A stretch of DNA of 64,000 nucleotides, taken from the NCBI GenBank assembly GCA_901472505.1, contig LR590468.1, forward strand, positions 2,269,501-2,333,500, given 5' to 3'. This document shows positions 52,937 through 63,351 of the stretch, one piece after another; position 1 is the stretch's first letter; every line of letters starts with the position of its first letter. Origin of the DNA: Proteus vulgaris. GTDB taxonomy: Bacteria > Pseudomonadota > Gammaproteobacteria > Enterobacterales > Enterobacteriaceae. Position numbers and translations under genes: made by a program. The notes under the pieces were generated by a model. The model had not been told where the DNA came from and did no database searches. It was given only the letters and a program-made list of their open reading frames with translations.

Positions 52937-52963
52937 CTAGAATAAATAGAGAGGTTATTCTAG
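52937..52963. repeat. Inverted repeat in the ureR-ureD intergenic region
   Basis: CTAGAATAA (52937-52945) and TTATTCTAG (52955-52963) are a perfect 9-bp inverted repeat with a 9-base spacer. Flanking CCTCT/AGAGG bases overlap it. It may be an operator or an RNA stem in the ureR leader; no known site is claimed. Confidence 0.55.
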
Positions 52964-53033
52964 TTAACAATGAGAGCCGTCATGTGAAATGCATGAGAGT
53001 GGCACAGAATATAATCCCGTTGGTGAAAGATGA

Positions 53034-53046
53034 CAATATAGATATA
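53034..53046 (-). promoter_or_regulatory. Candidate UreR-binding site
   Basis: On the minus strand the 13 bases TATATCTATATTG satisfy every position of the published UreR consensus T(A/G)(T/C)(A/T)(T/G)(C/T)T(A/T)(T/A)ATTG, as I recall it. It lies between ureR and ureD, about 290 bases before ureD. A weaker 10/13 match ends at 53098. Confidence 0.65.
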
Positions 53047-53333
53047 TGCTCATTTTTTACATTTATTTTAATCAGTGTCATTTTTTCTAAATAAATTGCT
53101 ATTTATTTAAAACGCATTTTTTGTAATAAGGTGTAGAATCGCGCGTCACAGACGAAGGGGATTATCCTGTTCTTAGGGTATCACGGTTTGTCTTTTTACC
53201 CACACCCTATCCAACATTCATTAGCTTATTTTCTATTTGATTTTGAATGACTCAATCTTATGGATAGTGCTGTATGTATTCACGTATTTTCCTGATTTTT
53301 TTTGATAATTTTGCCAAGTTGGCAGGAGTGAGT

Positions 53334-54171
53334 ATGTCTGACTTTTCAGGGAAAGGTTGGCTTGCTGAAATCGTTTTACGTTATGAAGTAAAGCGCGGAA
53401 TGACACGTCTTACAGAAAAACGCCATATCGGCCCATTAATGGTTCAGCGACCTTTTTATCCTGAGCAAGGTATTGCACACACTTATTTACTCCATCCTCC
53501 TGGTGGTGTAGTAGGTGGTGATAATTTATTGATTAATATTGATGTTCAAAACGGAAGCTCATGCATTACTTACCACGCCTGGCGCAACCAAGTTTTACCG
53601 TAGTGCTGGTGGCGTGGCTCGTCAAATTCAAACATTAAATGTCGCATCACATGGTTTTTTAGAGTGGCTTCCACAGGAAAATATCTTTTTCCCTGATGCC
53701 CAAGTACACCTAGAAACACATATTCATATTGCATCTACTGCCAAATTTATTGGGTGGGAAATTCAATGTTTTGGTCGCCCTGTTTTAAATGAGTGGTTTG
53801 AAAATGGCAATGTTAAAGGGCGTTTTAACTTTTATATTGATGAAAAGCTGACATTAACAGAATCGCTTTTTGTTAATGGTTTACAAAATAAAGCCGCTGC
53901 AATGCGTGAATTTCCTATGTTGGGTTCGCTTTATATTTATCCTGCAAGCGATGAATTAAAAAATCTTATTCAACAATGTGTTGAGGCTTTCTCAGCTTCT
54001 TACAATCATGTTATCGAATATGGTTTAACGGATGTAGACGGTATTTTAGTTTTACGGTTATTAGGCTCACAAACAGAGCCGATGATGGCGTGTTTTGCTC
54101 AAGTTTGGCAAACCGTCAGACAACACTGGTTAGGGTATTGCCCTGAGCCGCCTCGTATATGGGCGACATAA
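53334..54171 (+). pseudogene. ureD: UreD, urease accessory protein (one-base frameshift)
   Basis: UreD (UreH) is the scaffold that binds apo-urease and the UreF-UreG complex for nickel insertion. The first frame reads [19 protein letters not shown] to the conserved [17 protein letters not shown], the second [25 protein letters not shown] to EPPRIWAT. One extra A in the CAAAACGG stretch at about 53549-53552 breaks them; CAAACGG gives DVQTEAHALL. Corrected length is 278 residues. The ATG at 53334 follows GGCAGGAGTGAG; a frame open from 53274 lacks family homology. It is likely a sequencing error, since without UreD urease would not mature. Confidence 0.93.
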
Positions 54172-54192
54172 TCGTTAATTTTAGGAGCAGAA

Positions 54193-54495
54193 ATGGAATT
54201 AACACCAAGAGAAAAAGATAAATTACTGCTTTTCACTGCGGGTCTTGTTGCTGAAAGACGTTTAGCGAGAGGGCTTAAGCTTAATTATCCTGAAGCAGTA
54301 GCATTGATTAGCTGTGCCATTATGGAAGGTGCTCGTGATGGCAAAACCGTTGCTCAATTAATGAGTGAAGGGCGTACTGTTCTAACAGCAGAGCAGGTGA
54401 TGGAAGGGGTGCCAGAAATGATAAAAGACATTCAAGTTGAATGTACATTTCCTGATGGCACTAAGCTTGTTTCTATTCACGATCCTATTGTGTAG
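54193..54495 (+). CDS. ureA: Urease gamma subunit
   Basis: A 100-residue gamma subunit, the standard length. The sequence [23 protein letters not shown] and [13 protein letters not shown] are invariant-type motifs. It is a structural subunit of the (UreABC)3 trimer. Located 21 bases after ureD with GGAG at 54184. Confidence 0.98.
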   Translation: MELTPREKDKLLLFTAGLVAERRLARGLKLNYPEAVALISCAIMEGARDGKTVAQLMSEGRTVLTAEQVMEGVPEMIKDIQVECTFPDGTKLVSIHDPIV

Positions 54496-54503
54496 GTAAT
54501 AAC

Positions 54504-54830
54504 ATGATACCCGGTGAAATTAGCGTTAACCAGGCATTAGGGGATATTGAACTTAATGCAGGTAGAGAGACAAAAATAATACAGGTTGCCAATCATGGTG
54601 ATAGACCCGTACAAGTGGGCTCTCATTATCATTTTTATGAGGTGAATGAGGCACTGAATTTTGAGCGAGAAAGCACATTGGGCTTTCGTTTGAATATTCC
54701 AGCAGGTATGGCGGTTCGTTTTGAACCCGGTCAAAGCCGTACCGTTGAATTAGTGGCTTTTGCCGGAAAACGTGAAATTTACGGCTTTCATGGCAAAGTG
54801 ATGGGTAAATTGGAGAGTGAGAAAAAATGA
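54504..54830 (+). CDS. ureB: Urease beta subunit
   Basis: A 108-residue beta subunit with [20 protein letters not shown] and the conserved [19 protein letters not shown] and [13 protein letters not shown]. It overlaps the ureC start by 4 bases (ATGA). Confidence 0.98.
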   Translation: MIPGEISVNQALGDIELNAGRETKIIQVANHGDRPVQVGSHYHFYEVNEALNFERESTLGFRLNIPAGMAVRFEPGQSRTVELVAFAGKREIYGFHGKVMGKLESEKK

Positions 54831-56530
54831 AAACTATCTCACGCCAAGCTTATGCAGATATGTTTGGCCCAACAACAGGCGATCGTCTGCGATTAGCAGA
54901 TACTGAGCTTTTCCTCGAAATAGAAAAAGACTTCACCACTTATGGTGAAGAGGTCAAATTTGGTGGTGGTAAAGTTATTCGTGATGGCATGGGGCAGAGT
55001 CAAGTTGTGAATGCGGCGTGTGTCGATGTCCTTATCACTAATGCCATTATTTTAGACCATTGGGGTATAGTCAAAGCGGATATCGGTATTAAGGATGGCC
55101 GTATTGTCGGTATTGGCAAAGCGGGTAATCCGGATGTGCAACCCAATGTGGATATTATTGTTGGGCCTGCTACAGAAGTAGTTGCGGGTGAAGGTAAGAT
55201 TGTTACCGCAGGTGGTGTTGATACGCATATTCACTTTATCTGTCCGCAACAAGCACAAGAAGGTTTAGTGTCTGGTGTCACCACGTTTATTGGTGGTGGG
55301 ACAGGGCCTGTTGCTGGAACTAATGCAACCACAGTAACCCCAGGTATTTGGAACATGCACCGCATGTTAGAAGCCGTTGATGAATTGCCTATTAATGTGG
55401 GGTTATTCGGTAAAGGCTGTGTGAGTCAACCAGAAGCCGTTCGCGAACAAATTGAAGCGGGTGCTATTGGCTTAAAAATCCATGAAGACTGGGGGGCAAC
55501 ACCAATGGCAATTCATAACTGCCTTAATGTTGCCGATGAAATGGATGTGCAAGTTGCTATTCACTCCGACACCTTAAATGAAGGTGGTTTTTATGAAGAA
55601 ACCGTAAAAGCAATTGCAGGTCGCGTGATCCATGTTTTCCACACAGAAGGCGCTGGCGGTGGACATGCTCCGGATGTGATTAAATCGGTGGGAGAGCCCA
55701 ATATTCTACCTGCCTCAACAAATCCAACGATGCCTTATACCATTAACACGGTAGATGAACATCTCGATATGTTGATGGTTTGCCATCACCTTGATCCTTC
55801 TATTCCTGAAGATGTCGCTTTTGCGGAGTCACGTATTCGTCGTGAAACTATCGCAGCAGAAGATATCTTACATGATATGGGGGCTATTTCTGTTATGTCG
55901 TCAGACTCACAGGCAATGGGGCGTGTAGGTGAAGTGATCCTTCGTACTTGGCAATGTGCGCACAAAATGAAATTACAGCGTGGCACATTAGAGGGTGATA
56001 CCGCTGAAAGTGATAACCATCGTATTAAGCGTTATGTGGCGAAGTACACTATTAATCCTGCTCTAGCGCATGGTATTGCGCATGAAGTTGGCTCTGTTGA
56101 AAAAGGAAAATTGGCTGATTTAGTTTTATGGGATCCGGCTTTCTTTGGCGTGAAACCTGCACTGATTATGAAAGGTGGCATGGTGGCTTATGCGCCAATG
56201 GGAGACATTAACGCCGCTATTCCAACACCTCAACCTGTGCACTATCGTCCAATGTATGCCTGTTTAGGAAAAGCAAAATATCAAACGTCGATGATCTTTA
56301 TGTCTAAAGCGGGCATTGAAGCGCGTGTCCCTGAAAAACTCGGCTTAAAAAGCTTAATTGGTCGTGTTCAAGGTTGTCGTAGCGTGACAAAAGCATCGAT
56401 GATCCACAATAGCTATGTGCCACATATCGAGCTTGATCCGCAAACCTATATTGTGAAAGCGGATGGTGTGCCATTAGTGTGTGAACCTGCGACGCAATTA
56501 CCGATGGCACAACGTTATTTCCTCTTTTGA
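54827..56530 (+). CDS. ureC: Urease alpha (catalytic) subunit
   Basis: A 567-residue catalytic subunit hydrolysing urea to ammonia and carbamate. Nickel ligands include H in DTHIHF, the carbamylated K217 in [24 protein letters not shown] and the histidines of [14 protein letters not shown]. The flap region catalytic H320 is in [22 protein letters not shown]. It ends in the conserved RYFLF. Closely similar to Proteus mirabilis UreC but with scattered differences. Urease drives alkalinisation and stone formation in urinary infections by Proteus. Confidence 0.98.
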   Translation: MKTISRQAYADMFGPTTGDRLRLADTELFLEIEKDFTTYGEEVKFGGGKVIRDGMGQSQVVNAACVDVLITNAIILDHWGIVKADIGIKDGRIVGIGKAGNPDVQPNVDIIVGPATEVVAGEGKIVTAGGVDTHIHFICPQQAQEGLVSGVTTFIGGGTGPVAGTNATTVTPGIWNMHRMLEAVDELPINVGLFGKGCVSQPEAVREQIEAGAIGLKIHEDWGATPMAIHNCLNVADEMDVQVAIHSDTLNEGGFYEETVKAIAGRVIHVFHTEGAGGGHAPDVIKSVGEPNILPASTNPTMPYTINTVDEHLDMLMVCHHLDPSIPEDVAFAESRIRRETIAAEDILHDMGAISVMSSDSQAMGRVGEVILRTWQCAHKMKLQRGTLEGDTAESDNHRIKRYVAKYTINPALAHGIAHEVGSVEKGKLADLVLWDPAFFGVKPALIMKGGMVAYAPMGDINAAIPTPQPVHYRPMYACLGKAKYQTSMIFMSKAGIEARVPEKLGLKSLIGRVQGCRSVTKASMIHNSYVPHIELDPQTYIVKADGVPLVCEPATQLPMAQRYFLF

Positions 56531-56555
56531 TAACGGTTTATCGAGAAGATAGAGA

Positions 56556-57059
56556 ATGAAAAGATTTACTCAAATTATAGATAAAGAGAAAGCGCTTGAA
56601 ATGGCAACATCGGAAAAGCACGTCCTTACGTTGTGTTTAACGATGGATGAAAGAACCAAAAGTCGCTTAAAAGTCACTTTAAGTGATGGACAAGAAGCTG
56701 GGCTCTTTTTACCCCGTGGCACAGTGCTAAAAGAGGGCGATGTTTTACGATCAGAAGATAATATGCTAGTCACCATTGAAGCAGCTAAAGAACAAGTTTC
56801 CACGGTGTATAGCGAAGATCCACTGTTACTAGCACGAGTTTGTTACCACTTAGGCAATCGCCATGTCCCATTACAAATTGAAACTGGTTGGTGTCGTTAT
56901 TTTCACGATCATGTTTTAGATGATATGGCGAGAGGTTTAGGGGCAAGTGTTGTTGTCGGCTTGGAAAAATATCAACCAGAGCCGGGCGCTTATGGTGGAT
57001 CGTCTAGTGGTGGCCATCATCACCATCATCATGATCATGACGATCAGCACCACCACTAA
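56556..57059 (+). CDS. ureE: UreE, nickel metallochaperone of urease
   Basis: A 167-residue UreE with N-terminal peptide-binding domain, the nickel-binding domain (CYHLGNRHVPLQIETGWCRYFHDHVLDDMARGLG), and a disordered C-terminal tail of ten histidines within the last 14 residues (six in a row at 154-159). This tail sequesters nickel for delivery to UreG and urease. It starts 25 bases after ureC. Confidence 0.97.
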   Translation: MKRFTQIIDKEKALEMATSEKHVLTLCLTMDERTKSRLKVTLSDGQEAGLFLPRGTVLKEGDVLRSEDNMLVTIEAAKEQVSTVYSEDPLLLARVCYHLGNRHVPLQIETGWCRYFHDHVLDDMARGLGASVVVGLEKYQPEPGAYGGSSSGGHHHHHHDHDDQHHH

Positions 57060-57083
57060 TTATTTGAATAAGGGAGCCTATTG

Positions 57084-57749
57084 ATGCTTGCAGATCTGCG
57101 CTTATATCAATTAGTCAGTCCTTCTTTACCCGTAGGATCGTTTACATATTCTCAAGGGTTAGAGTGGGCAATTGAAAAGGGGTGGGTTTGTTCTCCTGAA
57201 ACATTAACGGATTGGCTAAGTACCCAAATGATAGGCACTTTAGCAACGTTAGAACTCCCTATATTACGGCGACTACAAGAAAGTTTGGCACAAGCTAAAA
57301 TGAGTGAAGTGAAGTATTGGTGTGATTTTATTATCGCAAGTCGTGAAACGAAAGAGTTGCGACAAGAAGAGCGCCAACGTGGTATCGCTTTCGCTCGCCT
57401 ACTGCCTCAATTAGAGATTGAGTTAGATGAAAACTTACAAGCGTGTGTAAAACAGACACAGCTTATGGCATTTGCGTTAGCAGCGGTGAAATGGAATATT
57501 TCAGCTGAAAAGTTATGTTGTGCTTACGCTTGGGGGTGGCTTGAAAATACAGTGATGTCAGGTGTAAAACTTATTCCATTGGGACAAAGTGCGGGACAGA
57601 AAATATTATTTACATTAGCAGCGCAGATCCCTGCGATTGTTGAGCAATCCGCACTCTGGCCAACGGAGGATATTGGGAGTTTTACACCAGCGCAAATCAT
57701 CGCCAGTAGTCGTCATGAAACACAATACACTCGACTTTTTCGTTCATGA
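57084..57749 (+). CDS. ureF: UreF, urease accessory protein
   Basis: A 221-residue UreF that bridges UreD and UreG and works as a fidelity factor for GTP-dependent nickel insertion. It shows the family start [20 protein letters not shown] and [21 protein letters not shown]. The ATG at 57084 (AGGGAG at 57071-57076) is preferred to the TTG at 57081. Confidence 0.95.
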   Translation: MLADLRLYQLVSPSLPVGSFTYSQGLEWAIEKGWVCSPETLTDWLSTQMIGTLATLELPILRRLQESLAQAKMSEVKYWCDFIIASRETKELRQEERQRGIAFARLLPQLEIELDENLQACVKQTQLMAFALAAVKWNISAEKLCCAYAWGWLENTVMSGVKLIPLGQSAGQKILFTLAAQIPAIVEQSALWPTEDIGSFTPAQIIASSRHETQYTRLFRS

Positions 57750-57758
57750 GAAACCTAT

Positions 57759-58376
57759 ATGCAAGAATATAATCAACCACTGCGTATCGGTGTTGGTGGC
57801 CCTGTTGGATCAGGAAAAACGGCACTGTTAGAAGTTCTTTGTAAAGCAATGCGAGATACTTATGAAATCGCGGTTGTCACTAATGATATTTATACCCAAG
57901 AAGATGCCAAAATCTTAACACGTGCTGAAGCATTAGATGCCGATCGTATTATTGGTGTAGAAACAGGAGGATGTCCTCATACCGCCATTCGTGAAGATGC
58001 ATCGATGAATCTTGCCGCTGTTGAAGAATTGGCAATGCGTCACAAAAATCTTGATATTGTTTTTGTAGAAAGTGGTGGCGATAATTTGAGTGCAACGTTT
58101 AGTCCAGAACTGGCGGATTTAACCATTTATGTGATTGATGTAGCTGAAGGGGAAAAAATCCCACGTAAAGGTGGTCCTGGTATTACACATTCGGATTTAT
58201 TAGTAATTAATAAAATCGATCTGGCACCTTATGTTGGCGCATCATTAGAAGTAATGGAAGCGGATACGGCTAGAATGCGTCCTGTGAAACCTTATGTTTT
58301 CACCAACTTAAAAGAAAAAGTAGGCTTGAAAACCATTATCGATTTTATTATTGATAAAGGGATGTTAAGACGCTAA
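57759..58376 (+). CDS. ureG: UreG, urease accessory GTPase
   Basis: A 205-residue SIMIBI GTPase. P-loop is [15 protein letters not shown], then the CPH nickel-binding motif in [11 protein letters not shown], switch [15 protein letters not shown], and the guanine-specific NKIDLAPY. It drives nickel delivery from UreE to the UreDF-urease complex. It is the last ure gene; a strong stem-loop follows. Confidence 0.98.
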   Translation: MQEYNQPLRIGVGGPVGSGKTALLEVLCKAMRDTYEIAVVTNDIYTQEDAKILTRAEALDADRIIGVETGGCPHTAIREDASMNLAAVEELAMRHKNLDIVFVESGGDNLSATFSPELADLTIYVIDVAEGEKIPRKGGPGITHSDLLVINKIDLAPYVGASLEVMEADTARMRPVKPYVFTNLKEKVGLKTIIDFIIDKGMLRR

Positions 58377-58420
58377 CGACATGTTTTAATGCAGCCCGAT
58401 TTAGTTAAGCGAGACACTGT

Positions 58421-58454
58421 CAGTATCGGCCGTTATTCACAAGGGCCGATACTG
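58421..58454. terminator. Stem-loop between ureG and dolP
   Basis: CAGTATCGGCC (58421-58431) and GGCCGATACTG (58444-58454) form a perfect 11-bp stem with a 12-base loop. It lies between two convergent units and has no T-tract, so rho-independent ending is uncertain. Confidence 0.6.
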
Positions 58455-58489
58455 TCAGGATAATACAGAAACAATATCAAAATGTGGGG

Positions 58490-59068
58490 TTAATTAAGGT
58501 AAGTAAATGCGGTTGTTACTTTCACAACCCCTTTGGTTTCACTGGCGATTTTCGCAACAGCCGCGCCTTCTTGGCGGGTTAAAATGCCAAATAAGAACAC
58601 TTCACCATTTTCAGTGATCACTTTGACTGAAGACGATTTGACTGAATCACTGCCTAAAATTTGAGAGCGAACTTTAGTTGTTAACCAGGTATCTGAGGAG
58701 GCTGTGCCTAATGTCACTGGTTCGCCTTGGCGGACTTCGTTATAGACGTTATTTACACCTTCAACTTTACTTGCGACTTGTTTTGCCGTATTAGCCACAG
58801 ACATATCAGGACTTTGACCTGTTAATAATATATTGCCTTGATAAGCTGTAGCCACAATACGTGAATTACTTTTCTTGATCTGTTCGTTTTTATTTAGAGC
58901 ACCAGAAACACGGGCTTCCAATGTACCATCATCAACTTGTTGCCCTAATGAGCGAGGATCGGTTGCGGTTTTGCCTGCAACTGCAGCCGTGCCGACAACA
59001 GCGGCACCGATACAGCCTTGTAGTAACAGTGCAGAGCACAGCACTGCGGTGATAGGAAGCAATTTCAT
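58490..59068 (-). CDS. dolP: DolP (YraP), dual BON-domain outer-membrane lipoprotein
   Basis: A 192-residue lipoprotein. The lipobox LLLQGC gives lipidated C19 and Gly/Ile after it, with no inner-membrane retention Asp. Two BON domains (about residues 46-115 and 122-190) follow, with GNILLTGQSPD and ITENGEVFLFGILTRQEG. In E. coli it binds anionic phospholipid and supports outer-membrane integrity. It is the last gene of lpoA-yraN-diaA-dolP. Confidence 0.95.
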   Translation of the reverse strand: MKLLPITAVLCSALLLQGCIGAAVVGTAAVAGKTATDPRSLGQQVDDGTLEARVSGALNKNEQIKKSNSRIVATAYQGNILLTGQSPDMSVANTAKQVASKVEGVNNVYNEVRQGEPVTLGTASSDTWLTTKVRSQILGSDSVKSSSVKVITENGEVFLFGILTRQEGAAVAKIASETKGVVKVTTAFTYLN

Positions 59069-59077
59069 AGTAACTCC

Positions 59078-59668
59078 TTAGTCATCCTGATGTGGGAATA
59101 ATGTATTATCAATTAAATCACAGAGACAATTGACTGTTAGCATCTGAACTTCCTGTATTCTGACGGTGCGTTGAGAAGGAATGCGAATTTCAACGTCTTG
59201 CGGGCCTAATAACCCAGCAAGTTCTCCGCCATCATAGCCTGTTAATGCAACAATGGTCATATCTCGTGTGACTGCGGCTTCAACGGCTTTAATAATGCTT
59301 CGACTGTTACCGTGTGTCGAAATAGCAAGTAGTACATCACCAGCTTGTCCTAATGCGCGTACTTGTTTAGCGTAGATCTCATCATGTTGCTGATTCCCCA
59401 TAATGGCAGTCATCACCACGCTATCTGTATTTAACGATAATGCAGGCAAGCTTGGGCGTTCTGTTTCAAAACGATGGATCATGCTTGCGGCAAATCGTTG
59501 TGCTGTTGCTGCCGAGCTACCGTTTCCACAGCTTAATATTTTATGGCCGTTTAACAATGATTGAACCATCATCATGGCGGCTCTGGAAATGGCATCAGGT
59601 AATGCTTCTGCTGCTGCAATTTGAGTTTGAATACTCTCTGTAAAGCAGACTTTGATTCTATCAAGCAC
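59078..59668 (-). CDS. diaA: DiaA, DnaA initiator-associating protein
   Basis: A 196-residue SIS-domain tetramer that promotes DnaA assembly at oriC and timely initiation. Motifs are [24 protein letters not shown] and [20 protein letters not shown]. It is like GmhA in fold, but context yraN-diaA-dolP fixes it as DiaA. It lies 9 bases before dolP. Confidence 0.94.
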   Translation of the reverse strand: MLDRIKVCFTESIQTQIAAAEALPDAISRAAMMMVQSLLNGHKILSCGNGSSAATAQRFAASMIHRFETERPSLPALSLNTDSVVMTAIMGNQQHDEIYAKQVRALGQAGDVLLAISTHGNSRSIIKAVEAAVTRDMTIVALTGYDGGELAGLLGPQDVEIRIPSQRTVRIQEVQMLTVNCLCDLIDNTLFPHQDD

Positions 59669-59690
59669 GTTAAGACCTATATAATCTAAT

Positions 59691-60071
59691 TTAACGAATA
59701 AATTCCGTATAATCGAGAATGTTTTTTAACCATATTAACTGGCGTTGATTAAATGCACAAACATCAAAGCGACAGTCTGATGTCTCGATACTTTCTTGGC
59801 GCTGTGCTAACCAACACTTTGCTGTACGCCATAAGCGACGACGTTTAGGGTAGGTAATGGAGCTTATCGCATCACCTAATAAGGTGTTGTATCTAAAACG
59901 AACCTCAACAAATACCCATGTCCTGTTGTCCTGCATAATAAGATCAATTTCTCCGCAGGGATATCGGACATTGCGTGCAATGAATCTTAATCCTTGTTGG
60001 CGTAAGTATTTTAGCGCTTTTTGCTCATAGTACAGCCCTAAAAAGTAAGGGCTTTTAGAAAAATCATCCAT
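59691..60071 (-). CDS. yraN: YraN, UPF0102 nuclease-like protein
   Basis: A 126-residue UPF0102 protein with a PD-(D/E)XK-like core: [21 protein letters not shown]. Its role is not established in E. coli, although the fold suggests Holliday junction-resolvase type nucleic acid handling. It follows lpoA after a hairpin and precedes diaA. Confidence 0.93.
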   Translation of the reverse strand: MDDFSKSPYFLGLYYEQKALKYLRQQGLRFIARNVRYPCGEIDLIMQDNRTWVFVEVRFRYNTLLGDAISSITYPKRRRLWRTAKCWLAQRQESIETSDCRFDVCAFNQRQLIWLKNILDYTEFIR

Positions 60072-60094
60072 GATTTTCTTCCTTTATAATTCAT

Positions 60095-60126
60095 AAAACA
60101 AACCGCCATAAAGGCGGTTTGTTTTT
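60095..60126 (-). terminator. Bidirectional-type terminator between lpoA and yraN
   Basis: AAACAAACCGCC (60096-60107) and GGCGGTTTGTTT (60113-60124) form a perfect 12-bp stem. Both ends carry short A/T runs, so it can act on either strand; only lpoA transcription would reach it. Confidence 0.75.
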
Positions 60127-60146
60127 ATAATAACAGCATGCATCTA

Positions 60147-61908
60147 TTACTGTGTAACAGGTTCAATTTTACCTTGTTTAAATTGCATCCAAGGAAGTTG
60201 TCTATAAACAGTACAGTTATCTTCAACACGTAATGAGCCTGAAATACCATTAAAACGCAGGGTACCTTTTGTTAGATCATTGTAATTGTTTGCTAATGAC
60301 CATGCATCAATTCCCATAGCATAAAGGCGCATTAATGAGTAATCGTTCGCAAATTTACTTGACGCTTTTTGCATTAACGGCAAATTAGCACCCGCCATCA
60401 ATGGAATATCACTAAATTGAATACCGTCCATTTCCATACGGAAATCAGGTCCTGTTCCACCTTGATTGCTACGTGAACTGACATAGATCGGCGGGCGTTT
60501 TTTCGTACTGATCGCCATATCGATCATAGGTTTAATTAAGGTTAATTCATCACTAGTGGCAATGATATAAACCGAATCAATCGAACCACCAGCAGATGGA
60601 ATAGATTGAGTGTCTAATGGTAAAGGTGCATTTTCTGTTGGTAACACAGGTGTTCCTGTCATACGAATACCCACACCACGATTAATCGATGCTTTTAAGC
60701 TTTCAACAGAACTGAAGGTTTGTTGTAAAACAGTCCCCCCACCTGTGCGTTGCCATTCATCAGCAAAAGTTTGTGCCATTCTTTGACCAAATTTATTATC
60801 TGGAACAATAATTAATGGGGTCGATTTTTGTTGCTGACGTAAATGCTGTGCAGCATTACGGGTTTCATCTTCAGGTGAAAGTGAGAAGAAACAGACGGTT
60901 GTTGCAGAAGGGATCGCATCTAACTCATTTAATGCTAATACTGGCAAGCCACTTTGGAAGTTCAATGGTTTTCATGACTTCAGGTTTTAACAGTGGACCG
61001 ACAATTAAGTTAGCGCCATCTTGTTGTACTTTTTTCAGTAAGATATCAAGAGGTTGGCTATTGGTATCATAAACGATCACTTGACGTGCATTTTGAGCAA
61101 CAGGATCTAAACGTAGAGTGGGATCACCTGAAAATGCAACGCTCTCTTTTTCTTTATCTTGAGTCGCTTCAGTCTTTTCAGTTGGTTCTTGTGCGGTATC
61201 TGTTATTGGTGTTTCAGTATTGCTGATACCTAATTCTTCTAAAATGGAAGCAAGACTGTCATCATTTTTAGGTGCTTCTGGTTCGGGTATTGCTTGGGGT
61301 TGTGGTAAACCACTTTGCGCATCAAGAAAACCTTGGCGAATAGCTTCACCGAACACTTTAGCCTGCCCTGTTTAAAGGTAATAATAAGGCAATTTGACTA
61401 CTTGCACTGACAGAAGGCTGTGAAAGGCGTAATAATGATTACAGGAAGCGTTAACGCGGCTGGGTTACGAGGATAGCGAGTTTGCCATTCTCTAATGGCC
61501 ATTGATAACTTATCAGCATCATCTTTGTTGTATTCATATGTGTTGAGTAAGTCTAACCAACCTTGCAGAGTATTTTCATCTGCTTTGATAACCACACTAC
61601 GGCGTTGTTCAGGTGTGAGTTTTGGGTCAGTGTGAGCCATGTATCATCAATATTTTTCTGATGTAGCTCAGGATCGGTAATTAATGTTTCTAGTCCAAAT
61701 ATAGGCTCTAATAACATCTAAAGATGCCTTGCCCTTGAGCATCATCAATTACTTTTTGAAATTGTTTCATCTCCATTTCTGCTTTTGCAGCGGGAGTGAG
61801 AGGTGGTTCTTGTTGCCCCGTCAGGGTACAACCTGACATAATCAGCGCAGAGAGTATCGCAGTATAGGATAAACCTGTTTTAAAACGCACAAAAATTGAG
61901 GAAAGCAT
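60147..61908 (-). pseudogene. lpoA: LpoA, lipoprotein activator of PBP1a (several frameshifts, short N-domain)
   Basis: LpoA is the outer-membrane lipoprotein that activates PBP1A from the outside. The start MLSSIFVRFKTGLSYTAIL has lipobox MSGC. The C-terminal domain (60147-60965, with FFSLSPEDETRNAAQHLRQQ and RLYAMGIDAWSLANNYN) and a glycosyl-hydrolase-like middle (ADENTLQGWLDL, QIALLLPL, VFGEAIRQGF) are recognisable in four frames. Breaks occur near 61715, 61690, 61625, 61415, 61370 and 60960, of both +1 and -1 type. The region matching E. coli residues about 28-125 (helical N-domain) appears absent: LTPAAKAEMEMKQFQKVID aligns with ITPADLEQNQQARYWQAKID directly after the lipobox. It is either a true deletion or an assembly artefact. 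Confidence 0.85.
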
Positions 61909-61969
61909 ACTGTACCCAGTGATGTTTTATAATTATGCTCAATTTTAAATCGGTCATTCGGAATAAACA

Positions 61970-62848
61970 ATGAATCAACCTAATCGAGCAGCGGTAACGA
62001 CATCCACACTGTACATAGTACCCACACCTATTGGTAATCTGGGCGATATCACCCAGCGGGCACTTGATGTGCTGTCTCATGTCGATTTAATTGCTGCAGA
62101 AGATACCCGTCATACAGGGCTTCTATTACAGCACTTTGCCATTAACGCACGTTTGTATGCGTTACATGATCATAATGAACAGCAAAAAGCAGATCAATTA
62201 ATTAGCAAATTACAACAGGGGCTAAGTATCGCATTAGTCTCTGATGCAGGTACACCATTAATTAACGATCCTGGCTATCATTTAGTCAATCAATGTCGTA
62301 AAAATGGCATAAATGTAGTGCCACTGCCTGGCGCTTGTGCTGCTATTACGGCACTTTCTGCTGCAGGGCTTCCTTCTGATCGTTTTTGTTATGAAGGTTT
62401 TTTACCAGCAAAAACAAAAAGTCGCCAAGATTGCCTACGTGAATTGTCAGAAGAACCTCGTACATTGATTTTTTATGAATCAACACATCGGTTGTTAGAT
62501 AGTTTAGCTGATATGGTGACAGTTTGGGGTGAAAATCGCTATGTAGTATTAGCGAGAGAGCTCACAAAAACGTGGGAAACTATTCAAGGTATGCCAGTAG
62601 GTGAATTACTCAAATGGGTACTTGAAGATGAAAACCGCCGTAAAGGTGAGATGGTTCTCATTGTTGAGGGATATGAAAAACCGGTCGATAATGATTTTCC
62701 CCCTGAGGTATTACGAACACTCGCGATTTTACAAAAAGAATTACCGCTGAAAAAAGCAGCCGCAGTGACAGCTGAAATTTATGGCGTGAAGAAAAATGCA
62801 CTTTATAAACACGTTATTGAGCAAAATAGTGAAGCTCAAGACGAGTAA
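61970..62848 (+). CDS. rsmI: RsmI, 16S rRNA (cytidine1402-2'-O)-methyltransferase
   Basis: A 292-residue tetrapyrrole-methylase-fold enzyme that methylates C1402 in the decoding centre together with RsmH. Motifs [48 protein letters not shown] and [13 protein letters not shown] are family-defining. It diverges from lpoA, the usual arrangement. The C-terminal [11 protein letters not shown] is a small added helical part. Confidence 0.97.
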   Translation: MNQPNRAAVTTSTLYIVPTPIGNLGDITQRALDVLSHVDLIAAEDTRHTGLLLQHFAINARLYALHDHNEQQKADQLISKLQQGLSIALVSDAGTPLINDPGYHLVNQCRKNGINVVPLPGACAAITALSAAGLPSDRFCYEGFLPAKTKSRQDCLRELSEEPRTLIFYESTHRLLDSLADMVTVWGENRYVVLARELTKTWETIQGMPVGELLKWVLEDENRRKGEMVLIVEGYEKPVDNDFPPEVLRTLAILQKELPLKKAAAVTAEIYGVKKNALYKHVIEQNSEAQDE

Positions 62849-62894
62849 AGTGATTTTTTAGCTTCTTTTGCTATACATTTTCTATCAGAATCCC

Positions 62895-62900
62895 TATAAT
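62895..62900 (+). promoter_or_regulatory. rnpB promoter -10 element
   Basis: TATAAT at 62895-62900 is followed by a CCGCACCC GC-rich discriminator, and the RNA 5' end is expected about 10 bases later. No consensus -35 is seen at 17 bases; TATACA (62872-62877) is in position. Confidence 0.7.
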
Positions 62901-62909
62901 CCGCACCCT

Positions 62910-63283
<374 letters not shown>

Positions 63284-63287
63284 CATA

Positions 63288-63324
63288 AAAAACCCTCGAT
63301 TCACATTGTGTGTCGAGGGTTTTC
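63288..63324 (+). terminator. Intrinsic terminator after rnpB
   Basis: AAACCCTCGA (63290-63299) and TCGAGGGTTT (63313-63322) form the stem, with a loop that itself can pair CACA/TGTG. T-runs on both strands suggest it also ends convergent yhaK. Confidence 0.9.
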
Positions 63325-63351
63325 TGCTTTTAAGCCCATCTAAATTAATTA

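Larger units (their letters stand above)
52840..53333. promoter_or_regulatory. Divergent ureR/ureD intergenic region
   Basis: About 490 bases including the candidate UreR site and the 9-bp inverted repeat. The 53160-53260 part is less AT-rich and includes no gene; the TTGAATGACTCAATC stretch at about 53242 is imperfectly palindromic. Confidence 0.5.
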
